Source: Bradyrhizobium sp. CER78 (lineage in GTDB: Bacteria; Pseudomonadota; Alphaproteobacteria; Rhizobiales; Xanthobacteraceae). From it: 64,000 nt of DNA. The stretch's first letter is position 1. Each line of letters begins with the position of its first letter. The translations under genes were made by a program, and so were the position numbers. Shown one piece after another: positions 20,583 to 29,167 of this stretch. The notes beneath the pieces were generated by a model that was not told the DNA's origin, ran no database searches, and saw nothing but the letters and a program-made list of their open reading frames with translations. The DNA lies in NCBI RefSeq assembly GCF_029846235.1, contig NZ_JARVWP010000005.1, forward strand, positions 186,001 to 250,000, in the 5' to 3' direction.

Positions 20583-21560
20583 ATGAAACGTATGTGGCGC
20601 CGCTGTCTGTTGACCGGGATGCTGGTTTGGCTTGCCGCGACACCGGCGTCCGCCTTCGTTGCCTATGTCTCCAACGAAAAGGGCAACACCGTCACGGTGA
20701 TCGACACCGATAGCTGGACGGTGACGAAAACCATCAAGGTCGGCCAGCGGCCGCGCGGCATCGAGTTCTCGCGCGACGGCAAGTTCGTGATGGTCGCGGT
20801 CGGCGACGACGACACGATCCAGGTGATCGACACCAAGACCCAGGAGATCGTCGACACCCTGCCCTCCGGTCCCGATCCGGAATTGTTCACCCAGGATGCC
20901 GCCGGCAAGACCATGTATGTCGCCAATGAGAACGACAACACGGTCACCGTGATCGATCTCGAGAAGCGCGCCCGGCTTGGCGACATCCAGGTCGGCGTCG
21001 AGCCCGAGGGCATGACGATCAGCCCGGACGGCAAGATCCTGATCAACACATCCGAAACCACCAACATGGCGCATTTCATCGACACCACGACGCGCCAGAT
21101 CGTCGGCAATGTGCTGGTCGATTCGCGGCCGCGCTTCGCCCAGTTCAAGCGCGACGGCTCCGAATTGTGGGTCTCCTCGGAGATCGGCGGCACGGTGTCG
21201 ATCATCGATCCGGTCAAGCGCGAGGTGACGGGCAAGATCACCTTCGAAATCCCGGGCCTGCGCAACGAGGCGATCCAGCCAGTCGGCATCGGCATGACCA
21301 AGGACGGCAAGACCGCGTTCATTGCGCTCGGCCCCGCCAACCGCGTCGCGGTGGTCGACGGTGCGACCCACAAGGTGCTCAAATATCTGCTGGTCGGCCA
21401 GCGCGTCTGGCACATGGATTTCACCCCCGACGAGAAATATCTGATGGTCACCAACGGCGTTTCGAACGACGTCTCGGTGATCGACGTCGCGGCCCAGAAG
21501 GTGATCAAGACCATTCAGGTCGGCGAATTGCCCTGGGGGATCACGATCGCGCAGCCATGA
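20583..21560 (+). CDS. YVTN-repeat beta-propeller protein, PQQ-ABC system
   Basis: The 325-residue secreted protein has a signal peptide (ATPASA) and about seven YVTN-type blades with repeated blocks such as NTVTVIDTDSW, GQRPRGIEFSRDGK, DDTIQVIDTKTQ and NDVSVIDVAAQK. It matches the propeller found next to PQQ alcohol dehydrogenase ABC genes (as I recall, TIGR03866). The GAGGGAG site fits an ATG at 20592 slightly better in spacing than the one at 20583. Its stop overlaps the start of the ATPase gene as ATGA. It probably acts in the periplasm with the binding protein; a metal or cofactor chaperone role is only a guess. Confidence 0.88.
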   Translation: MKRMWRRCLLTGMLVWLAATPASAFVAYVSNEKGNTVTVIDTDSWTVTKTIKVGQRPRGIEFSRDGKFVMVAVGDDDTIQVIDTKTQEIVDTLPSGPDPELFTQDAAGKTMYVANENDNTVTVIDLEKRARLGDIQVGVEPEGMTISPDGKILINTSETTNMAHFIDTTTRQIVGNVLVDSRPRFAQFKRDGSELWVSSEIGGTVSIIDPVKREVTGKITFEIPGLRNEAIQPVGIGMTKDGKTAFIALGPANRVAVVDGATHKVLKYLLVGQRVWHMDFTPDEKYLMVTNGVSNDVSVIDVAAQKVIKTIQVGELPWGITIAQP

Positions 21561-22372
21561 CCGCAACCGACGCCCATATTGCGAGCCAGCCCTCGCCGGA
21601 TGCAAGTCCTGCAGCAACCGCGCAGCCGGCGCTGTCGATCGGCAATGTCAGCCACAGCTACGGTCCACGGCGCGCCTTGATTGATGTCAATTTCACGGTC
21701 GCACCGGCGAGCTTCACCGCGCTGCTGGGCCTCAATGGCGCCGGCAAGAGCACGATGTTTTCGCTGGTGACGCGGCTGTTCGGCATCCAGAACGGCCAGA
21801 TCAAGATCTTCGGCCACGACATCAGCCGAACGCCGGGTGAAGCGTTACGGCTGATGGGCGTCGTGTTCCAGCCGCGCACGCTCGATCTTGATCTGTCGCT
21901 GACGCAGAATCTGCTCTATCACGCCGCGCTGCACGGCATCTCACGGCGCGAGGCGCGGCTGCGCAGTGGTGAGGTGCTCACGCGCATCGGCCTTGCCGAC
22001 CGCGCAACCAGTAAGGTGCGCGATCTCTCGGGCGGTCAGATGCGGCGGCTCGAGATCGCCCGCGCGCTGCTGCATCGCCCGCGGCTGCTGCTGCTCGACG
22101 AGGCCACCGTCGGGCTCGACGTCAAGGCGCGCGCCGACATTCTCGACCATGTCCGCCAGCTCGTCACCGAACAGGGCATCGGCGTGCTCTGGGCGACGCA
22201 TCTGTTCGACGAGATCGTGCCGGGCGACGACCTCGTGGTGCTGCATCAGGGGCGGATGCTGGCGCACGGCCCGATGTCGCGCGTGATCGCGGACGCGGGC
22301 GCCCAGGACGTCAACACCGCGTTCATGCGCCTGACCGGAACGGCAACCCTCACCGGAAAACCGCCAACATGA
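21557..22372 (+). CDS. ABC transporter ATP-binding protein, PQQ-dependent alcohol dehydrogenase system
   Basis: The 271-residue ATPase shows Walker A LLGLNGAGKST, the Q-loop in GVVFQPRTLDLDLSL, signature LSGGQMRRLEIARAL, Walker B LLLLDEATVGLD and the switch His in WATHLFDE. The first 30 residues are a Pro/Ala-rich extension. The start overlaps the propeller stop and its own stop overlaps the permease start, so the three are translationally coupled. It belongs to the ATPase type linked to quinoprotein systems (recalled as TIGR03864), which pairs with ABC-2-type permeases. Confidence 0.93.
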   Translation: MTATDAHIASQPSPDASPAATAQPALSIGNVSHSYGPRRALIDVNFTVAPASFTALLGLNGAGKSTMFSLVTRLFGIQNGQIKIFGHDISRTPGEALRLMGVVFQPRTLDLDLSLTQNLLYHAALHGISRREARLRSGEVLTRIGLADRATSKVRDLSGGQMRRLEIARALLHRPRLLLLDEATVGLDVKARADILDHVRQLVTEQGIGVLWATHLFDEIVPGDDLVVLHQGRMLAHGPMSRVIADAGAQDVNTAFMRLTGTATLTGKPPT

Positions 22373-23217
22373 GCAGCACGACGGTCACAACTGAGCGAAG
22401 CGGCTTCTCGGTGTCGGAATACATCGTCTGCCTGAACGGCATTGTCTGGCGCGAGGCGCTGCGCTTCCTGCATCAGCGCGAGCGCTTCGTCTCGGCATTG
22501 GTCAGGCCGCTGGTCTGGCTGTTCATCTTCGCGGCCGGCTTCCGTCAGGTGCTCGGCATCTCGATCATCCCGCCCTATGAGACCTACATTCTCTACGAGG
22601 TCTATATCGCGCCCGGCCTGATGGCGATGATCCAGCTGTTCAACGGCATGCAATCCTCGCTGTCGATGGTCTACGACCGCGAGATGGGCAACATGCGCAC
22701 GCTGCTGGTCAGCCCGCTGCCGCGCGGCTATCTGTTGTTCTGCAAGCTGCTCGCCGGCACCGCGGTGTCGCTGCTGCAGGTCTACACCTTCCTGCTGATC
22801 GCGTGGTTCTGGGACATCACGCCGCCGACCATCGGCTACCTCACCGTGCTTCCGGCGCTGATGCTGTCGGGCCTGATGCTCGGCGCGCTTGGCATGCTGA
22901 TCTCGGCCAGCATCAAGCAGCTCGAGAATTTCGCCGGCGTGATGAACTTTGTCATCTTCCCGATGTTCTTTGCCTCGTCGGCCCTCTACCCGCTCTGGCG
23001 GGTGCAGGAAGGCAGCCCGATGCTGTATTATGTCTGCCAGTGCAACCCATTCACGTACGTGGTGGAGCTGATCCGGTTTGCGCTCTATGGCAAGATGAAC
23101 TGGGTTTCGCTCGCGGTGGTCGGCGGCTGCACGGTGGTGTTCATGATCGGCGCGATCCTGGCTTACGATCCATCGCGCGGCCTGGTGCGCCGCGGACCCG
23201 GCGGAGGCGAGGCATGA
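22369..23217 (+). CDS. ABC-2 type permease, PQQ-dependent alcohol dehydrogenase system
   Basis: The 282-residue protein has six predicted membrane helices in the ABC-2 pattern, with the family segments GLMAMIQLFNGMQSSLSMVYDREMG and SPLPRGYLLFCKLLAG and, near the end, QCNPFTYVVELIRFALYG. ABC-2 permeases usually export, yet this operon also has a periplasmic binding protein, a mixture typical of the PQQ-linked systems. It overlaps the ATPase gene by four bases and the next gene by four bases. Confidence 0.92.
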   Translation: MSSTTVTTERSGFSVSEYIVCLNGIVWREALRFLHQRERFVSALVRPLVWLFIFAAGFRQVLGISIIPPYETYILYEVYIAPGLMAMIQLFNGMQSSLSMVYDREMGNMRTLLVSPLPRGYLLFCKLLAGTAVSLLQVYTFLLIAWFWDITPPTIGYLTVLPALMLSGLMLGALGMLISASIKQLENFAGVMNFVIFPMFFASSALYPLWRVQEGSPMLYYVCQCNPFTYVVELIRFALYGKMNWVSLAVVGGCTVVFMIGAILAYDPSRGLVRRGPGGGEA

Positions 23218-23831
23218 CACGCTGGCGAACGGGACTTGGCGCGCTGCTCGCGATGGTGCTGTCGAGCCAGGTCGCATCGGCCGCGGACCCGCGCTATCCG
23301 GACTGGCCCTGCCAACAGGCCAAGGTGCCCGAGATCTCGCTGGCCGCGGTCTGGGCCGGGCCGCCGCTCGGCGATGCCGAGACCAAATGGAGGGACGATC
23401 CGAAGATCAGTGCACTCGCGACCAAGCTCGCGGCGCGCCGCGTCCCGCTCGAGGATGCGCAGAAGCAGATCACCGAGTTCCTGCAGGCCGCCGCGGCGGA
23501 CAAGGCCAATGCGGGAAAATTGCTGTTCGCGGGCCTGTTCGATACGCTCAACGGGCAGCGCGCCTCGGTCATGAACGGGCTCGAGCGCGTGATGCGCAAG
23601 CAGCGCGAGGCCGCGGAGAAGATCCGCGACGATACGGTCAAGCTGCAGGCGCTGCAGGATGCCACCCCGCCGGACCAGGCCAAGGTCGACGAACTCGGCA
23701 ACCAGCTGGTCTGGGAGACGCGGATCTTCGAGGACCGCGGGCGGGTGGTGAAATTCGTCTGCGAGGTGCCGACCACCATCGATCAGCGCCTGTTCGCGCT
23801 CAGCCGCACCATCCAGCAGGAACTGGATTGA
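23214..23831 (+). CDS. secreted protein of unknown function in the PQQ-ABC operon
   Basis: The 205-residue product has a signal peptide (residues 1-23, cleavage after ASA) and a helical body rich in Ala, Gln and charged residues, with coiled-coil character around KQREAAEKIRDDTVKLQALQ. Two Cys residues sit at the two ends of the mature chain (WPCQQAKVPE and KFVCEVP). The ATG overlaps the permease stop, so it is part of the same transcript. I know it only as a conserved neighbour of quinoprotein systems; it might be a periplasmic partner of the ABC complex. Confidence 0.8.
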   Translation: MTRWRTGLGALLAMVLSSQVASAADPRYPDWPCQQAKVPEISLAAVWAGPPLGDAETKWRDDPKISALATKLAARRVPLEDAQKQITEFLQAAAADKANAGKLLFAGLFDTLNGQRASVMNGLERVMRKQREAAEKIRDDTVKLQALQDATPPDQAKVDELGNQLVWETRIFEDRGRVVKFVCEVPTTIDQRLFALSRTIQQELD

Positions 23832-23961
23832 GGCCTGCGACCGATCGCGCCGGCGAACATTAAACCTGCCGCCTCAGTGCCTCCTTTGGGCCGCACCGAC
23901 CCGGAACCAACCGCGCTCCCCGTTCGTTGTCTCCAACTATATCTGAATTTGGGAGACCTCG

Positions 23962-24258
23962 ATGAGAGCAGCCAAGATCGTCATGACCAGCCTCGCCGCT
24001 GCGAGCCTGATCACCTCAGCGGCTTTGGCCCAGCAATCCATGTCGGGAATGGTCACCAAGATTGACCGACTGCGCAGCACCATCTCGATCCAGCAGACGC
24101 AGAGCGGCACGGTGGGCGCGACCGGCGCTGCGATTCAGGAATACAAGGTGCCCAAGGGACAGTCGCTCGAAGCCTTCCACGCCGGTGACAAGGTGACGTT
24201 CACCGCGTCGGACAGCGACGGCGGCAAGACCATCGACAAGCTCGACAGGGAGAAATAA
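23962..24258 (+). CDS. small periplasmic protein with CusF-like OB fold
   Basis: The 98-residue product has a signal peptide (ALAQQ cleavage near residue 24) and a short body that looks like the CusF/DUF1344 type of OB fold: MSGMVTKIDRLRSTISIQQ, EYKVPKG, FHAGDKVTFTASDSDGGKTI. The His, Trp and paired Met residues that bind Cu(I) in CusF are missing, so copper binding is doubtful. A GGGAGACCTCG site precedes the ATG. It follows the PQQ-ABC operon by 130 bases and may be transcribed with it. Confidence 0.75.
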   Translation: MRAAKIVMTSLAAASLITSAALAQQSMSGMVTKIDRLRSTISIQQTQSGTVGATGAAIQEYKVPKGQSLEAFHAGDKVTFTASDSDGGKTIDKLDREK

Positions 24259-24310
24259 CGCGCTGGAGCGTATGCGCTGGAACGTTTTCCTGGCCGTGCC
24301 GAGGACGGCG

Positions 24311-24865
24311 TCACTGCTCGCCCTCGCGCGGCTCGGGCTCCGCATCCGCCAGCGGCAGCTTGGCCCGTTCCCATCCGTCGGTTCCCTCCGGATACCACGC
24401 CACGTTGCGGTAGCCGTAGGAGAGCAAGCGCTTGGCCGCATTCCACGACATCCAGCAACTCTCCTGGCAGTAGATCACAAGCAACTTTGCTCTGTCGTCC
24501 CCGGAGGCACGCGCCAAGCCGCGCCGCAGATAGTCCTCGGTTGACGCGGCAAGCCTGCCGTAGCCGGTGTCAGGCAGCCAGATGCTGCCGGGGATGTCGC
24601 GATGCGGCCGCTCGCGCCACACCGTGCCGACCGGCAGTTTAGGCTTCGGCGCGCGTGGCAGCACATCGACGAAGGCACCGGACCTGTCGCGCCAGATCGC
24701 TGCCGCTTCCTCCGTCGTGAGCACGCGTGCGCCGGCAAGCGTGGCCGGCACCGGTGCGCGGTAATCCTCGGTGCGGTACCCCTCAGGCTCTGCGGGCTGG
24801 TCCTGCGCGCAGACAGGCGAAGCGGCGACCACCAACACCGCCACCATGACCGCGAGTCTGATCAT
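24311..24865 (-). CDS. PQQ-associated CXXXCW-motif rhodanese-like protein
   Basis: The 184-residue periplasmic protein has a signal peptide (VCAQD near residue 20) and a rhodanese-like fold whose active loop reads YCQESCW (C133, C137, W138), the mark of the family found with PQQ alcohol dehydrogenases (recalled as TIGR03865). Other family blocks are GYRTEDYRAPVPATLAG, IPGSIWLPDTGYG and WNAAKRLLSYGYRNVAWYPEGTDGW. The two cysteines suggest a redox or sulfur-transfer role in the periplasm. It overlaps the MoxJ-like gene upstream by four bases and is probably translated from the same transcript. Confidence 0.93.
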   Translation of the reverse strand: MIRLAVMVAVLVVAASPVCAQDQPAEPEGYRTEDYRAPVPATLAGARVLTTEEAAAIWRDRSGAFVDVLPRAPKPKLPVGTVWRERPHRDIPGSIWLPDTGYGRLAASTEDYLRRGLARASGDDRAKLLVIYCQESCWMSWNAAKRLLSYGYRNVAWYPEGTDGWERAKLPLADAEPEPREGEQ

Positions 24866-25743
24866 GGCGACTTGGTTGCGGTCTCCGGCCCGATCGGACG
24901 GTCGTTCTCGTCAAGCAGTGGAACGCCGAAGTCGAGCAAGATCTTGTTGATCGCTGGCTGGTTCTCCTGGATCAGGCGGTTGAGCTGCCGCTTCCAGTTC
25001 TGGTCGGACCCGCGCACGCCCATGCCGATGCGATACACCAGCTTTGGTCCCGTGGTCTCCTTGACCAGCGGCGTGATATGCAGCGGCGGGTTCGCCTTCT
25101 TGGCATAGAAGCCCGCCATCGGCCCCCACAGGATGCCGGCATCGATCTCGCCCTTTTCGAGATCGTTCATCATCGCCTCGGCCGAGGAATCGTAGCGCGT
25201 ATCGATCATCAGCGGATAAGGCTTCGCATTGCCCATCAGCCCGTTGATGGCCATGTTGGTCGCCGGCGGCGTTCCGGCGACGATGCCGATATGCTTGCCC
25301 TTCAGCCGCTCATCCTCGAGCGTCGTGACCTCGTCCAATCCGCTGCCCGGCTTGGCGACGATCGCATAGGCCGTACGGTAATACGGATTGGTGCCTTGCG
25401 CGAGGTCGTCGCCCTGCGGAAATCCCATGATCACGTCGCAGCGATGCGAGCCGAGGGTGACCCGCACGAAGCCGGTCGCCTGCGGGAAATACATGTAATC
25501 CAGCTTCTTCTGCAGCTTCTCAGCGAACAGCTCGCCGATCTTGTTCTCAAAACCCTCGCCCTTGTCGTTCGAGAACGGCAGGTTGCGCGGATCGGCACAG
25601 ATGCGGAGCACTTTGGGATCGACCAGCTCGATGGAGAGTTCGCCCTGCTCATTGACCTGCGCACGCGCGATGTCGCGGCCGGCGAGACAGGCGATAAAGC
25701 CGACAAGCGCGAACAGGACTGAACGGCATCCGACAACTCTCAT
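24862..25743 (-). CDS. xoxJ: quinoprotein dehydrogenase-associated binding protein (XoxJ/MoxJ-like)
   Basis: The 293-residue secreted protein has a signal peptide (residues 1-28) and the family-3-like binding fold of MoxJ relatives: LRICADPRNLPFSNDKGEGFENKIGE (seen in parts), CDVIMGFPQGDD, KGKHIGIVAGTPPATN and GEIDAGILWGPMAGFYAKK. XoxJ is thought to assist XoxF maturation or activation rather than transport. Here it is not next to xoxF but in a two-gene minus-strand operon with the CXXXCW protein, within the accessory block. The symbol is by similarity and context only. Confidence 0.88.
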   Translation of the reverse strand: MRVVGCRSVLFALVGFIACLAGRDIARAQVNEQGELSIELVDPKVLRICADPRNLPFSNDKGEGFENKIGELFAEKLQKKLDYMYFPQATGFVRVTLGSHRCDVIMGFPQGDDLAQGTNPYYRTAYAIVAKPGSGLDEVTTLEDERLKGKHIGIVAGTPPATNMAINGLMGNAKPYPLMIDTRYDSSAEAMMNDLEKGEIDAGILWGPMAGFYAKKANPPLHITPLVKETTGPKLVYRIGMGVRGSDQNWKRQLNRLIQENQPAINKILLDFGVPLLDENDRPIGPETATKSP

Positions 25744-25910
25744 TACGCGGTCTCCTCTTGAGCGGACAGGTCACCGTCATCAAGCAATTGCCCGGCAAAG
25801 CATGACGTGCAACAGGGATAATGATCGCGACGGCGCCGCGTTGCTTGTTGCAGCGCAAACGGACGTGAGACGACATCGTTCGCGCGTCCCGGAGAAACTG
25901 AGGCGGAAAC

Positions 25911-26837
25911 ATGGCTCATGGCGGTTCGGTGCTTGCGCTGCTCCTGATGCTTTGGGCGCCGACCATAGCGCGGGCGCAAGAGGCGGAATTGCCTGTGAGC
26001 GAAGTCGCCCCCGGAATCTTCGTTCACACCGGCGTCACTGCATTGATGACGCGCGAGAACGAAGGCGCCATCGCCAATGTGGGCTTCGTGATCGGCGACA
26101 GTGCCGTTGCCGTCATCGACACCGGCGGCAGCCTCCGCGAAGGGCGGCAACTGCGCGCCGCGGTGCGCAGCCATAGCGACAAGCCGATCCGCTACGTGAT
26201 CAACACCCACGCGCATCCGGACCACAGCTTCGGCAACGCGGCGTTCGTCGGCGACGGGACCAGCTTTGTCGGCCACAAGGCCTTGCCCCGCGCGCTGGCA
26301 GCGCGCGGGCAATTCTATCTCGACGGATTTCGGCGGACCATGGGCGATGCCTTGATCGACGAGGTGCGGATCATTCCACCGACCGTGCTGGTCGAGGACA
26401 CGCTGAAGCTCGACCTCGGCAGACGGAGCCTCACTCTGAAAGCCTGGCCGCCCGCCCACAGCGACAACGACCTCACCGTCTTCGATGAGCGCAGCGGGAC
26501 CCTGTTCGCCGGCGACATGGTATTCCTCGAGCATATTCCCGTGGTCGACGGCAGCCTCAAGGGCTGGCTGCGCGCACTCGATCAACTCGCGGCGATTCCC
26601 GCCGAGCGCGTGGTTCCCGGTCACGGACCCGTGAGCGCATGGCCTGCGGCGCTCGCCGACGAACGGCGTTATCTCGAGACGCTGGCCACGGATGTGCGCG
26701 CGCTGGTCAAAAGCGGCAAGCCGATCACGGCTGCGGCGGAGCATGCCGGGGCAGCTGAGCGGCCGCGCTGGCAATTGTTCGATGACTACAACGCCCGCAA
26801 CGCAACTGCAGCATTCTCGGAAATTGAATGGGAGTAG
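25911..26837 (+). CDS. quinoprotein relay system zinc metallohydrolase (MBL fold)
   Basis: The 308-residue periplasmic protein has a signal peptide (residues 1-22) and a metallo-beta-lactamase fold with zinc motif H100-A-H102-P-D104-H105, further ligands in WPPAHSDND and a C-terminal VVPGHGPVS. It resembles SoxH-related proteins that accompany PQQ dehydrogenases. The next gene encodes a SoxYZ-like carrier, and the two are known as a pair in such clusters; the carrier may hold the substrate that this hydrolase releases. The chemistry is not established. Confidence 0.9.
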   Translation: MAHGGSVLALLLMLWAPTIARAQEAELPVSEVAPGIFVHTGVTALMTRENEGAIANVGFVIGDSAVAVIDTGGSLREGRQLRAAVRSHSDKPIRYVINTHAHPDHSFGNAAFVGDGTSFVGHKALPRALAARGQFYLDGFRRTMGDALIDEVRIIPPTVLVEDTLKLDLGRRSLTLKAWPPAHSDNDLTVFDERSGTLFAGDMVFLEHIPVVDGSLKGWLRALDQLAAIPAERVVPGHGPVSAWPAALADERRYLETLATDVRALVKSGKPITAAAEHAGAAERPRWQLFDDYNARNATAAFSEIEWE

Positions 26838-26880
26838 CTGTTGGTCCTATGATAATGCGACTGCATAGGATCTCGTGAAC

Positions 26881-27705
26881 ATGACCGGACACCGCGCCCG
26901 CCTGCTCTGCATCGCCAGCCTGCTTGCGATCGTGCTGGGCACACCGGCCGCGCCCGCGGCCGAGACCTATGATCCCTGGCCGGGCCTCGTCCAGGACATC
27001 TTCAGCAATCGTCCGATGAATGACGGCAACGATGTCATCGGCATCGAGATGCCGGCGCGCGCGGAGGACGCGGCGATCGTTCCGGTAACGCTGCGCACCA
27101 AGCTGCAACCTAGCGACAGCCGCCGCGTCGTCGCCATCACCCTTGTTATCGACGAAAATCCCGCACCGATGGCCGCGAAATTCACGCTCGGGCCGGACGC
27201 CAACGTCACCGAGATCTCGACCCGCGTCCGCGTCAACAATTACACCAACGTGCACGCCGTCGCGGAGCTCAGCGACGGCAAGCTCTATGTGAGCAAGGTC
27301 TACGTCAAGGCATCCGGCGGCTGCTCGGCACCGGCCGGCAAGAACGTCGAGGAAGCCAAGAATCACCTCGGCCAGATGCGCTACCGGCAATTCACAAAGT
27401 CCGAACAGGGGCCGGCGACCAGCACGCGGGAAGCCCAGATCATGATCGGGCATCCGAACAATTCAGGCCTGCAGATGGACCAGGTCACGCAGCTCTATAT
27501 CCCGGCCTTCTTCGTCAACGAGCTGCACATCTGGCAGGACGACAGTCCGGTGCTGGCCATGGAGGGCGGAATCTCGATTTCCGAGGACCCCAACATCCGC
27601 TTCACCTACGTCTCGAACGGCGCCAAGCACTTCCGTGCTGAGGCCAAGGATACCGACGGGCACGTCTTCGAGCACGAATGGAAGGTCGAGAATCCCGGGA
27701 CCTGA
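26881..27705 (+). CDS. quinoprotein dehydrogenase-associated SoxYZ-like carrier protein
   Basis: The 274-residue periplasmic protein begins with a signal peptide (cleavage near PAAPAAE). The N-terminal half looks like SoxY, ending in the carrier-type motif SGGCSAP with C148 as the likely attachment Cys; the C-terminal half looks like SoxZ (HPNNSGLQMDQVT, IPAFFVNELHIWQDD). This natural SoxY-SoxZ fusion is the type seen with quinoproteins (recalled as TIGR04557). A GTG at 26875 could also start it; both fit the AGGA site. It pairs with the zinc metallohydrolase 43 bases upstream. Confidence 0.92.
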   Translation: MTGHRARLLCIASLLAIVLGTPAAPAAETYDPWPGLVQDIFSNRPMNDGNDVIGIEMPARAEDAAIVPVTLRTKLQPSDSRRVVAITLVIDENPAPMAAKFTLGPDANVTEISTRVRVNNYTNVHAVAELSDGKLYVSKVYVKASGGCSAPAGKNVEEAKNHLGQMRYRQFTKSEQGPATSTREAQIMIGHPNNSGLQMDQVTQLYIPAFFVNELHIWQDDSPVLAMEGGISISEDPNIRFTYVSNGAKHFRAEAKDTDGHVFEHEWKVENPGT

Positions 27706-27726
27706 AGGGCGACCTCGCGATCAACA

Positions 27727-28098
27727 CTAGAAGCACCTGACTTCGGCTTCGGCCTGGGCGCGCCTGAGGTCGTTGAGCGCGTTCGCGGCCTGCTCGGACG
27801 AGCGGAACTGGCCGCCCAGATTGCCGCGCACCTGCGCCATGCTCAGCACGGTCTCGGCTGTGACGTACCGATCATAGGGGATGATCGAGGCGACGACGTC
27901 GATCGAGCAGGAGCACTGCTCGATCGACTGCCGGGATTCGCCATTGGCCTTCATGCAGCCGAACACATACTCCGCCCGCGCCGAGGTCGGATAGTCGTTG
28001 ATCTCCTGAGCCCGCGCGTCGATCGTCGTCCCGGCGAGCACGGCCAGGAAAACCGCCAGGACGGCGACAATCGGTCGTAGCATGCCAGCTCCTGCCAT
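27727..28098 (-). CDS. small secreted Cys-containing protein, unknown
   Basis: From the ATG at 28098, which follows GAAGAGGAAGC, the product has 123 residues with a signal peptide (LRPIVAVLAVFLAVLAG then ARA). The mature part has four cysteines: FGCMKANG, QCSCSID and the C-terminal RCF. I do not recognise a named family; similar short proteins are often found in xoxF clusters of rhizobia. A longer frame to 28161 lacks a signal at its start and is less likely. It converges on the SoxYZ-like gene and diverges from the ABC importer. Confidence 0.7.
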   Translation of the reverse strand: MAGAGMLRPIVAVLAVFLAVLAGTTIDARAQEINDYPTSARAEYVFGCMKANGESRQSIEQCSCSIDVVASIIPYDRYVTAETVLSMAQVRGNLGGQFRSSEQAANALNDLRRAQAEAEVRCF

Positions 28099-28184
28099 GG
28101 TCGTGCTTCCTCTTCTCTTCCCGCAAGCTATGCTATGGGTGTTGATCAGAAAAGAAAACATTCGGGGAAGTGGCTCAATAAACG

Positions 28185-29165
28185 ATGATCATGTCTGTAC
28201 GCACGGTGTTGGCTGCGGCAGTTCTGGCGGTCATGCAGTTCGGCACCTCGTGCAACGCGGAGACCATCCGCGTTGCAGCGCAGAAGACCGGAACGCTGGC
28301 CTGGGAACTGGCTGTTATTCGCTCCCATGGTCTCGACAAGAAGGCCAATCTGTCGATCGATGTCGTCGAGCTCGCCAGCCCCGAGGCCGGCAAGATCGCG
28401 CTGCGTTCCGGCACGGCGGACGTCATGGTGTCCGACTGGCCCTGGGTGTCGCGCGAGCGTTCGCTCGGTGCCAAGCTGCAATTCTATCCCTATTCGAGCG
28501 CGCTGGGCGCCGTGATGGTCCCGGCCGCCTCGCCGGTCAAAACGCTCGCCGATCTCAAGGGGCGTAAGCTTGCCGTCGCCGGCGGCGCCATCGACAAGAA
28601 CTGGCTATTGCTGCAAGCCGCCTTGAAGCAGGACGGCGTCGACCTGAAGTCGCAGGCAACCATCGTCTATGGCGCGCCGCCACTGCTCGCCGCCAAGACG
28701 CTGGGCGGCGAGATGGACGCGACGCTCAACTACTGGAATTTCTGCGCTGCCCTCGAGGCCAAGGGCTTTCGCCGTCTCGCCGGCATGGAAGAGATCCTGC
28801 AAAAGCTCGGCAGCAAGGGCCGCATCGCGATGATCGGCTATGTCTTCGACGAGGCTTGGGCTGGCGCCAACAAGGACCTGGTGGCCCGCTTCATTGCCGT
28901 GACGCGCGCCGCGAAGGAGATTCTGGCGACCTCGGACGCCGAATGGGAAGCAATCGCGCCGCTCACCGGCGCGCAGGATCCGGCGACGCTGCAGGCCTAT
29001 CGCGATCGCTACCGGGAAGGCATCCCGCGCCGTCCGATCGCTGACGAAGAGGCGGACGCACGCATACTCTACCGGGTGTTGGCGCAGCTCGGCGGCCGCG
29101 ACCTCGTCGGCACGGCAACCGAGCTCGATCCCGGCACATTCTACCAAGCGATCCCGGGAGACTAG
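28185..29165 (+). CDS. ABC transporter substrate-binding protein, NitT/TauT type
   Basis: The 326-residue secreted binding protein (signal peptide to about residue 25, CNA-E) has the NMT1/SsuA-like fold: IRVAAQKTGTLAWELAVIRSHG, ELASPEAGKIALRSGTADVMVSDWPWVSR, TLADLKGRKLAVAGGAIDKNW and ATLNYWNFCAALEAKGF. It starts at ATGATCATG (28185 or 28191). A permease (GTG two bases downstream of the stop) and an ATPase follow, giving a full importer. Family members bind nitrate, sulfonates, thiamine precursors and others. The setting inside a lanthanide/PQQ cluster suggests a link to that physiology, but the ligand is unknown. Confidence 0.88.
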   Translation: MIMSVRTVLAAAVLAVMQFGTSCNAETIRVAAQKTGTLAWELAVIRSHGLDKKANLSIDVVELASPEAGKIALRSGTADVMVSDWPWVSRERSLGAKLQFYPYSSALGAVMVPAASPVKTLADLKGRKLAVAGGAIDKNWLLLQAALKQDGVDLKSQATIVYGAPPLLAAKTLGGEMDATLNYWNFCAALEAKGFRRLAGMEEILQKLGSKGRIAMIGYVFDEAWAGANKDLVARFIAVTRAAKEILATSDAEWEAIAPLTGAQDPATLQAYRDRYREGIPRRPIADEEADARILYRVLAQLGGRDLVGTATELDPGTFYQAIPGD

Positions 29166-29167
29166 CG

